A DNA stretch of 64,000 nucleotides from Pararhodobacter sp. SW119 (GTDB lineage Bacteria > Pseudomonadota > Alphaproteobacteria > Rhodobacterales > Rhodobacteraceae), in contig NZ_JADDJF010000016.1 in the NCBI RefSeq assembly GCF_017811755.1, forward strand, positions 25,601-89,600, given 5' to 3'. Below, piece after piece: positions 58,016 to 64,000 of this stretch. The notes beneath the pieces were generated by a model. That model had not been told where the DNA came from and did not search any database. It saw only the letters and a program-made list of their open reading frames with translations. Numbering within the stretch: position 1 is the first letter of the stretch; each line of letters starts with the position of its first letter. The position numbers and the translations under genes are program-made.

Positions 58016-58288
58016 CCGGGAGCCCGCCAGCCGTTGCGACGACGACCGGCGCTCGGCGGCCCTGCAGGGATCGCGTGGCCGCGTGGGCTTGCGGTCCCCG
58101 GCCGGGTTGTGCATCGCCGGCGCCGCCTTTCCGGGCCGTGCAAGCATTCCGGTGTTAAAACTGCCCGCGCCGCGCCGTGACGCGCGGTGCGCAGAAAGTT
58201 TCATTGAGGTTAATTTTGAAAAATTCTATCGCTCTATCAGCCACTTGCGAGCGTGCTCACGCGTGAGCACTTCTCGCTCCGCCGTCGA

Positions 58289-58948
58289 TCACACTGCTCT
58301 GTCGACCGACCGGCGCAACCCCGCCGCTTCCTTCGCGCGCGCCGTGATCCCCGCCCAGTCGCCGGCGGCAAGCGCGGCCTGCGGCGCGATCCATGACCCC
58401 CCGACGCAGACCACGTTCGGCAGCGCCAGATAGTCCGGCGCCGTGTCGGGGCCGATGCCCCCCGTGGGGCAGAACCGCGCGCGCGGCAGCGGGCCGGCAA
58501 GCGAGGCCAGCATCTTCCTGCCCCCCGCCGCCTCCGCCGGAAAGAACTTGATCATGCTGAACCCCTGCTCCAGCAGGTGCATCACCTCGCTCGCCGTCGC
58601 AGCACCCGGCATCAGCGGCAGGCCCTGCGCGACGCAGGCCGCGATCAGCCCGGGCGTCGTCCCCGGCGCCACGGCAAACTCCGCCCCCGCCGCCTTCGCC
58701 CGCGCCGCGTCATGCGCGCTCAGGACCGTCCCCGCGCCGACGCGCGCGCCGGGAACCCGCATCATCGCCGCGATCGCCGCCAAGGCCGCCGGGGTGCGCA
58801 GCGTGACCTCCAGCACCGGCATCCCCCCCGCGACCAGCGCCGCGGCCAGCGGCGCGGCATCCTCGGCGTCCTCGATCACCAGGACCGGGATCACCGGGCA
58901 AAGGCGGCTCAGAGCCAGCACGGCGTGGCTTTGCAGGGCAGGGGTCAT
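58289..58948 (-). CDS. eda: KDPG/KHG aldolase
   Basis: The product is 219 aa. The TIM-barrel active site has E in MPVLEVTLRTPAAL, the Schiff-base lysine in FSMIKFFPAEAAGG, VGAGTVLSAHDA, and CPTGGIGPDTAPDYL. It splits 2-keto-3-deoxy-6-phosphogluconate to pyruvate and glyceraldehyde-3-phosphate. The start at 58948 (MTPALQSHAV) is fixed by the domain. edd is not adjacent. It is convergent with the second M20 gene. Confidence 0.9.
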   Translation of the reverse strand: MTPALQSHAVLALSRLCPVIPVLVIEDAEDAAPLAAALVAGGMPVLEVTLRTPAALAAIAAMMRVPGARVGAGTVLSAHDAARAKAAGAEFAVAPGTTPGLIAACVAQGLPLMPGAATASEVMHLLEQGFSMIKFFPAEAAGGRKMLASLAGPLPRARFCPTGGIGPDTAPDYLALPNVVCVGGSWIAPQAALAAGDWAGITARAKEAAGLRRSVDRAV

Positions 58949-59119
58949 GTGCGGGCTCCGGTTGCAGCGGTCACCTGCCCCTAGCCCAGTCGCTCTGCCC
59001 GGGCAACTGAGAAACCGGGACAGGGGTGGTGTTTCCGGCGTCCGTGAAAGAAAGCTTCTTTCTCCCGGTCGACAAAAGAGGCGCCACACTCCCAACCATC
59101 GCGCCACTGACTGCAGGCG

Positions 59120-60331
59120 TCACGACTCGCCCGCAACCGCCCGTGCGATGGCGCGGAAGACGACGACGCTTTCGTGGTCGTTCTCGTCGAAGTCCGGATC
59201 GGCGCTGGTCTTGACGATGACGACCTCGCGCAAGGGGTCGATGTAGATGTATTGCCCCCAGACCCCGATGGCGGTGAAATCGCCCTGCGGGTTTTCCGGT
59301 ATCCACCACTTGTAGCCGTAGCCGAAGGTCCAGCTGGAGGCCGAGTTGTCGCCCGGTTGCAGATGCGCGGCCTCCGGCGTGACCGAGGCGTCGACCCAGA
59401 CGGCTGGGATGATCTGCCGACCGTCGCGCGCGCCGCCTTCCAGGTAAAGCCGGCCGAAGCGGGCATAGTCGCGCAAGGTGGCGTTCAGGCAGCAGAGCGC
59501 GAATTCCTGGCCCTGGCGGTCGGTGCTCCAGAAGGCGTCACGCTCGGCCCCCAGCGGACCCCAGAGCCGGCTTTCCAGATACTCGGCCACGGGCATCCCC
59601 GTCGCGCCCTCCAGCACCAGCCCCAGCGCCATCGTGTCGGAACTGACGTAGTCATTGAACGTGCCGGGATCGCGGGTGCTTTCCAGCCCGGCCAGCATGT
59701 CGACCTGCGGCTGGCCCATCGCCATGGCGCGGATGAAGAGCATGTTGATGTCGGACATCGCGCGCGCGTAGTCTTCGTCGAAGTCCACCCCCGAGGACAT
59801 GGTCAGCGCATCCTCGATCGGCACCGCGCCATAGGCGGTCCCGTCGAGGTCCGGGACATAACCGCCGATCGGATCGCGGAGGCTGGCGATATGCCCCTCC
59901 TCCAGCGCGATGCCGATCAGCGCCGAGATCACCGATTTCGCCATCGACCACGAGGTGAAGGGCGAGGTCTCGTCGGCGCCCAGCCGATACTCCTCATGCG
60001 TGATCGCGCCCCGGTGGACGACCAGCAGGCCGGTCGTCTCGGTACGGTCGAGAAATGCGTCGAGGTCATGGTCTGCTCCCGCGAAGGCGTAGGTGTCGGG
60101 CAGCGGTCGCGGGTCGTAGTCGAACGCCCACACCGGGCCCGAGCGCGCCACCGGGCGGGACGGAAAGACCCGATCCATGTCGCGGAAGTTCTCGACCCGG
60201 TAGTCCTCGGCAAACAGAGTGATCCCGGCCCAGTAGGGGCTTTGCCGCAGCCAGAAGAAACCGGCGAGGATCAGCAGCGCGAGTATGCCGAGGGTCCAGG
60301 CGGTGATGCGGAAAAGCCGGTTGGTGAACAT
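59120..60331 (-). CDS. Membrane-anchored serine hydrolase, beta-lactamase class C-like
   Basis: The product is 403 aa. One N-terminal helix (residues ~9-28, RITAWTLGILALLILAGFFWL) anchors a periplasmic beta-lactamase-related domain. The catalytic SxxK is S129-M-A-K132 in TSWSMAKSVISALIG, followed by a Y-containing FNDYVSSDTMALG. The group includes esterases and D-Ala-D-Ala-type hydrolases; a true beta-lactamase activity is not implied. It is the last gene of a three-gene minus-strand unit. Confidence 0.83.
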   Translation of the reverse strand: MFTNRLFRITAWTLGILALLILAGFFWLRQSPYWAGITLFAEDYRVENFRDMDRVFPSRPVARSGPVWAFDYDPRPLPDTYAFAGADHDLDAFLDRTETTGLLVVHRGAITHEEYRLGADETSPFTSWSMAKSVISALIGIALEEGHIASLRDPIGGYVPDLDGTAYGAVPIEDALTMSSGVDFDEDYARAMSDINMLFIRAMAMGQPQVDMLAGLESTRDPGTFNDYVSSDTMALGLVLEGATGMPVAEYLESRLWGPLGAERDAFWSTDRQGQEFALCCLNATLRDYARFGRLYLEGGARDGRQIIPAVWVDASVTPEAAHLQPGDNSASSWTFGYGYKWWIPENPQGDFTAIGVWGQYIYIDPLREVVIVKTSADPDFDENDHESVVVFRAIARAVAGES

Positions 60332-60373
60332 GAGAAGTCTCCTTTTGGTGAGGGGGTCGGCAGCAGCGGCCCG

Positions 60374-61348
60374 TCAGTCGCCTTCGGTCAGTTGCGCGGC
60401 AAGGAACGCGACCACCGCCGCGTTGAACCGACGCTGGAACGCCACACGGTCGAAGCCAGCCGGATCGGTGCAGGCCAGTTCCCAGATGCGCGGGTTTGCC
60501 GCTTCCACCGCTGGGTCGCAGGGTGGGCGAAAGGCAAAATGGCCGGCGCTCGCGACCCGGTACGCCTTGGACGGCGCGGTCAGTGCGGCGGCCAGCGGTG
60601 CGACATTGCCGGCATGCGGGACGCGCACATCCTCGGCCCCGCCCCAGAGCTGCAGGGCCACGTCCAGAGCCGCAACCTGGCTGGGGTCGAAGCTGAAGCC
60701 GAAGCCGGGTGCGGCGGCGACGACAGCCCGGAGTGCCGGGATCGGCGCTGGAAAGTCGCCCGCCCCCCGCGACGACCGCCTCGACCATGCCGGTTCGACA
60801 GGCGAATTCCTCGGGCGCCTCGGCGCAATGTGCCGCAATACGCGACAGCGACACCCGGGCGCCGGCGGCGGCGAGCGCGCTGTGGCCGCCGGCCGAAAAA
60901 CCAAACGCGCCGATCTGGTCGGCATCGACATGCGGGGCCTGATCCCAGTGGGCGGTCATGTGATCCACCACCCGCGCCAGATGCCGCGGGCGCTTGGTGA
61001 TCCACCGTTCGGGGGCGCAGTCTCGTCGCCGTCGGAATTGCCCGGATGGTTGGGCGCAACGGCGACCATTCCAGCGCGCGCGAGCCCCGCGTGCCCGCCG
61101 AACCAGCCACCATCGCCATGCGATATGACGACAACCGGCAGGCCTTCGCCCGCGACCGGGACATCATACGCCAGACCTTGATCATAGCGGGTGTTCGACG
61201 CCTCGGGCACGGGCGAGTTGGTCGGATACCAGACCGCGGCCTCAATTGCCGGCTCGGTTCCCGTCGCCGGAATCTCGACGAATTGGAAGCCAGAGGCGAG
61301 AGCCGGTGCTGCGGTCAGTGAAAGTGCGACAGCGAGGCGAAAGATCAT
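60374..61348 (-). pseudogene. Secreted alpha/beta hydrolase with two compensating frameshifts
   Basis: The N-terminal part starts at ATG 61348 with a signal peptide (MIFRLAVALSLTAAPALASG) and includes PVVVISHGDGGWFGGHAG. At a G5 run on the plus strand (61011-61015) the frame shifts, and the middle part (VVDHMTAHWDQAPHVDADQI, then GAFGFSAGGHSAL with the nucleophile serine) is in another frame. At a C6 run (60763-60768) it shifts back, and the last ~130 residues to the stop at 60374 are in the first frame again. The combined product would be a dienelactone-hydrolase/PAF-acetylhydrolase-like enzyme of ~324 aa. Both indels lie in homopolymers, so sequencing error is as likely as real decay. Confidence 0.75.
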
Positions 61349-61389
61349 GACAAAATCCTCTGGATATGGCGAGAAGCGTCGCGGCGCGA

Positions 61390-62031
61390 TCAGGCGCTTG
61401 CCGCGTGGCGCAGGATGCGCGCGTTCCACCAGAAAATCAAAGGCGTGATCAGTGCGGTCGGGCCCAGCCATGTGACGAGGTCGGGCAGGAAGTTCAGGTT
61501 GACGACCATGGCGGCGGTGATCGTGGCGACGGTACCGGCCACCATCCGCGTCAGGTGACGCGAAATGCGTGCTTTGCCGGTGACCGGCCCGGCGCGCCAG
61601 TCCCGCCAGTCCGACAGCGCCATCGTCAGCCCGATCGAGCCGAAGACCAGCAGGATCACCGGCTGCGCGCCACCTGCGCCTGCGAGACCCAGCGCGCCCA
61701 GGCCCAGCAACGCCGCGCCCGTCAGCGTCATGGCGACGCCGGCCAGATGGTCGATCCATTGCGGCTGGCCCTCGCGCAGCAGCGCCGCGCGCCAGCCGGT
61801 GAACACCAGGTAGAAGCTGAAGATGCCGATGACGAGCAGAAACAGGTTTGGCCGCTTCGCGACCAGAACGAAGGTCGTCAGCGTCACTGCCAGCATGGCC
61901 AGCACGTAGACCTGACCCGCGCGCCTGTGCCAGGTCGCGCCCTTCGTCGTGCCGAGTGCGATGCCCGCCGCGCCGAGCGCCGTGAAACCCGCGGCGATAT
62001 GCAGCAAAAGGGTCATCTCGATCATCGTCAT
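61390..62031 (-). CDS. DUF2306-like multi-pass membrane protein
   Basis: The product is 213 aa with six to seven hydrophobic helices. MTLLLHIAAGFTALGAAGIAL and KGATWHRRAGQVYVLAMLAV give the histidine-containing pattern of the DUF2306 group, suggesting a haem- or quinone-related membrane role, though nothing is known. GACGGAGGC precedes the ATG at 62031. It is first in the unit with the hydrolase and serine-hydrolase genes and is divergent from the LytTR regulator. Confidence 0.7.
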   Translation of the reverse strand: MTMIEMTLLLHIAAGFTALGAAGIALGTTKGATWHRRAGQVYVLAMLAVTLTTFVLVAKRPNLFLLVIGIFSFYLVFTGWRAALLREGQPQWIDHLAGVAMTLTGAALLGLGALGLAGAGGAQPVILLVFGSIGLTMALSDWRDWRAGPVTGKARISRHLTRMVAGTVATITAAMVVNLNFLPDLVTWLGPTALITPLIFWWNARILRHAASA

Positions 62032-62155
62032 GCCTCCGTCCTGGGTCTCATGCGGGCCATCGCGGACAGAGATGCGGCAGGCCGGCCCCACGCTCAACGG
62101 AAGCTTCGGGAAAGGCTGGGGAAATGCGTGAACGGCGTGTTAGGGTGCATTCGCG

Positions 62156-62941
62156 ATGCGTGAACGGATACATGACATGGGGCAGCGGCTGGCAGGGCCG
62201 GTTGTTCTGGGGGCGGTGCTAGGCCTGATCGGGCCGTTCGGCACCTACGAGATGCTGCCGACGCTGCCGCGACTGACCTACTGGCTGGCCATCGTCGCGC
62301 TCAACTGGCTGCTTTGCGACATTGCAATCCGTCGGGTCGACGACGTCGTGCCCGAGGACATTTCGCTGCGCCGCATTCTCGTACCGCTTTTCGGCGCGGT
62401 GCTTGTCTCGTTGCCGGCTACCGGAGTTGTCGCCATTGCAGGCGGGGTTTCCGGCATCGGCTGGCCGGAAAGCATTCTGTCGCTCTACTGGAAGGTCGCC
62501 CTCCTCCTCGTCGCGATCTCCTTGCCAGTCTACACGTTCGCAGACCTGCGCGAAGTGGCAGAAAGCGCAGCTCGCTCACCAGGCTCCGCGCCACAAGATA
62601 CCGGAGAAAGCGGTGAAGCGGCGACTGGCCTTGCGCTCTTCCTGGCTCGCCTTGCGCGCCCGCTCGAGGGCCGCCTCCTGTGCCTTGAAATGCAGGACCA
62701 CTACCTGGTCGTCCATACCACCGAAGGCAGTGATCTGATCCTTTGCCGGATGGAGGACGCAGCACGCGAGCTTGGCGCTCTCGGCCTCCGCGTGCATCGG
62801 TCCTGGTGGGTGGCCGCGAATGCCGTCGAGGCTGTCGAACGCGACGGCCAGCGCCTGATGTTGCGCCTTTCTGACGATCGCCGCGTTCCGGTCGGCCGCA
62901 CCTATCGCGAGAGTCTCAAGACCGAGGGCTGGCTGGGCTGA
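62156..62941 (+). CDS. Membrane-anchored LytTR-family transcriptional regulator
   Basis: The product is 261 aa. About four transmembrane helices occupy residues ~14-125 (GPVVLGAVLGLIGPF, YWLAIVALNWLLCDI, LVPLFGAVLVSLPATGVVAI, ILSLYWKVALLLVAIS). A LytTR DNA-binding domain fills ~165-258: GRLLCLEMQDHYLVVHTTEG, ALGLRVHRSWWVAANAV and RRVPVGRTYRESLK. Such proteins have no receiver domain and sense directly through the membrane part. It is 124 bp from the divergent membrane-protein/hydrolase unit, its most likely target. An exact 12-base direct repeat overlaps its start. Confidence 0.83.
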   Translation: MRERIHDMGQRLAGPVVLGAVLGLIGPFGTYEMLPTLPRLTYWLAIVALNWLLCDIAIRRVDDVVPEDISLRRILVPLFGAVLVSLPATGVVAIAGGVSGIGWPESILSLYWKVALLLVAISLPVYTFADLREVAESAARSPGSAPQDTGESGEAATGLALFLARLARPLEGRLLCLEMQDHYLVVHTTEGSDLILCRMEDAARELGALGLRVHRSWWVAANAVEAVERDGQRLMLRLSDDRRVPVGRTYRESLKTEGWLG

Positions 62942-63203
62942 AGGCGCGCAGCAATCGCACTGGCCTGAGTGGGAGTGAAAGTTTCTATCGGGTCAAATCC
63001 GAAACCTGCCGTGGAAAGGATTCGCAAAGATTCAGGAACTGTAGTTCGGGCTTTCGCGAGTGATCTGCACGTCGTGGGCGTGGCTATGTGCCTATATAAA
63101 TAAGGTATTCAAAGCGCCTTTTTCATCTGTGCTTCATCTGTGAACTCCGACGTCAACGCGGCGCGCGCGTCGTTCCACTCCCTGTGAACAGCCGTGTCGC
63201 TGA
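62942..63203. other. Junction region between LytTR gene and the degraded accessory segment
   Basis: This gap holds the guaB 3' remnant (63032-63091) and a short protein-coding remnant on minus (63109-63282), with A+T-rich sequence from about 63086 (TATATAAATAAGG). No complete gene is present. Base composition changes from G/C-rich core DNA to mixed composition across it. Confidence 0.6.
63032..63091 (-). pseudogene. guaB 3'-end remnant (IMP dehydrogenase C-terminus)
   Basis: On minus, the last codons before TGA 63034-63032 read SHAHDVQITRESPNYSS. This matches the conserved C-terminus of IMP dehydrogenase (ESHVHDVTITKESPNY in E. coli). An in-frame TAG lies immediately upstream (63094-63092), and no other guaB sequence occurs in the rest of the window. 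It is therefore a detached 3' end, as left by an element that integrates in the guaB 3' end or by a deletion. Confidence 0.72.
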
Positions 63204-63282
63204 GGCGGAAGTCGGTATTGCAGTGCTTCTGGATTTCGGGCCACCACTCCAAATTTTTCAGCACACGGCGCTCTGCCGCCGT
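63109..63282 (-). pseudogene. C-terminal coding remnant, unknown family
   Basis: A frame on minus, open for 57 codons to a TGA at 63111-63109, encodes ...WWPEIQKHCNTDFRLSDTAV, HREWNDARAALTSEF and TDEAQMKKAL. Third codon positions are mostly G or C, as in genuine genes of this genome. It has no start codon, and its upstream end runs antisense into the nucleotidyltransferase-like pseudogene, so only about 63109-63248 is likely real. I do not recognise the family. Confidence 0.4.
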
Positions 63283-63827
63283 TCATTTCCGGTCATGCCA
63301 CAATTCCGGACGCGCGATCACCCTATATCGCGTCCATATTCGATGTTGTCGAGCGATTCTGCACATCGCCAGACCGCGCCAAACTGCTAAAAGGACTGAA
63401 TCACTACCGAAAGCACCTTCACTCGGGCGGTTTTGTTTGCGGGTATCAGTGGATTAACGGCAGCTTCGTTGAGAATGTTGAAAAGCTCAGAAGGCGCAGC
63501 CCGAGTGATATTGATGTCGTAACACTGTTTAACCGCCCACTTAAATATCAGGCCGACCCCAAATCCTGGGCCGCGGATTACGAAGGGCACTTATTCGCAA
63601 AGTATTCGACACGAGCGCGATGAAGCCCGTGTATAAGTGCGACACCTACCGCAATTGAGCTTGATGCAAGCTCTCGAGCCCTCGTCCGGAATTCGACATA
63701 CTGGTTCGGACTTTTCTCCGACATGCGAGATACGGCCACAAAAAAAATAATTGAAATTCCCCTTGCAGTGGACGTCATGGAGTTCAACGCGGTCGATCTG
63801 GCATTAGGGGGTAAGTTCAATGTCTGA
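63204..63827 (+). pseudogene. Degraded nucleotidyltransferase-like gene (DUF6932-like)
   Basis: In one frame the segment reads PNFSAHGALPPFISGHATIP, SPYIASIFDVVERFCTSPDR, KLLKGLNHYRKHLHSGGF and WINGSFVENVEKLRRRSPSD-IDVV. The G-S...D-I-D spacing (14 residues) is the minimal nucleotidyltransferase motif, and the order resembles the family I know as DUF6932. A TGA at 63621 interrupts it. The true middle piece MKPVYKCDTY is in another frame, after which the first frame resumes (IELDASSRALV, STYWFGLFSDMRD) to TGA 63825. No ATG, GTG or TTG precedes PNFSAHG in frame. It is thus broken at the 5' end and at two indels. Confidence 0.6.
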
Positions 63828-64000
63828 CCTCCAAAGAATGGCAGAGCCCGAAAGGCAAAAGGCGGAGCTCAAAGCTCTTGCTAAGGAGGCCGAGTCTGAC
63901 GGCGACGTTGTTGGGCGGCTGAGCTTCAAGTCAAGGCTGAATATCGTAGCTACGGAACATGAAGTGCTGAGAGCGACAGATACTCGCGTCGCGGAAGTGA
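63820..64000 (+). CDS. Partner gene of the nucleotidyltransferase-like pseudogene (partial)
   Basis: ATG 63820 overlaps the stop of the preceding pseudogene, the spacing expected of a two-gene cassette. The product continues past the window edge; 60 residues are visible: MSDLQRMAEPERQKAELKAL, AKEAESDGDVVGRLSFKSRL and NIVATEHEVLRATDTRVAEV. It looks helical and charged, without a transmembrane segment. I cannot assign a family. The overlap suggests it served as the second component (antitoxin or accessory) of the pair. Confidence 0.55.
   Translation, partial: MSDLQRMAEPERQKAELKALAKEAESDGDVVGRLSFKSRLNIVATEHEVLRATDTRVAEV

Noticed and set aside
63387..63820. Two minus-strand frames of 67 and 80 codons
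   Set aside because: They are antisense to the nucleotidyltransferase-like segment, whose plus-strand motifs (GSF...DID, YWFGLFS) are much more convincing.

Overview
The window looks like a chromosome segment of an alphaproteobacterium, most likely Rhodobacteraceae/Roseobacteraceae. The evidence is the high G+C content with strong G/C at third codon positions, the operon order lptF-lptG-lptD-surA-pdxA-rsmA divergent from pepA-holC, the rnd-lptC-lptA order, adjacent pntA-pntB, and a VPLPA-type C-terminal sorting tail. No species can be assigned from the sequence alone. Nearly all of it is core or common accessory metabolism. Only the last 1 kb, a few intergenic stretches and three broken loci look unusual.

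Layout. 1-3450 (minus): lptA (cut by the window edge), lptC, rnd, then a CoA-transferase III gene coupled to a glycerophosphodiester phosphodiesterase. 3514-6228: an orphan hybrid histidine kinase. 6307-9325: an amino-sugar recycling cluster, with nagA and a GlcNAc-type kinase on minus and murQ divergent. 9291-10107: an anti-sigma/anti-anti-sigma pair. 10192-11370: a thiolase. 11371-14819: a loose region with a 66-bp interspersed repeat, a hydrolase/OsmC fusion, two tRNA-Leu genes and a pseudogene joint. 14820-22186: YqaA-like, dsbB, exoD-like, maiA, fahA, a BrnA-like antitoxin, cytochrome c', a dihaem cytochrome and alr. 22242-25733: two glycosyltransferases. 25835-29069: an M20 amidohydrolase, an XRE-cupin regulator and a GABA-type aminotransferase.

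29434-39158 holds the LPS-export operon (lptF, lptG, lptD, surA, pdxA, rsmA), joined by 1- to 4-base overlaps except between surA and pdxA, and divergent pepA-holC. 39321-42414 is the proton-translocating transhydrogenase (pntAB). 42535-46736 is ligA-recG for DNA repair. 46822-48055 holds small genes, including a DksA-like zinc-finger protein and a rhodanese/phosphatase-like protein. 48226-58015 is a peptide-uptake module: an ABC importer in the order ATPase, ATPase, binding protein, permease, permease, followed by an argE-like deacetylase and two tandem M20 amidohydrolases that probably process what is imported. 58289-58948 is eda. 59120-62941 is a membrane-protein/hydrolase operon with a divergent membrane-anchored LytTR regulator; the middle gene carries two compensating frameshifts.

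From about 63,030 the character changes. A 19-residue remnant of the guaB 3' end lies next to A+T-richer DNA with a truncated fragment on minus. It is followed by a degraded nucleotidyltransferase-like gene and the start of an overlapping partner gene. This looks like the edge of an integrated or rearranged accessory island and is the best candidate for something new.
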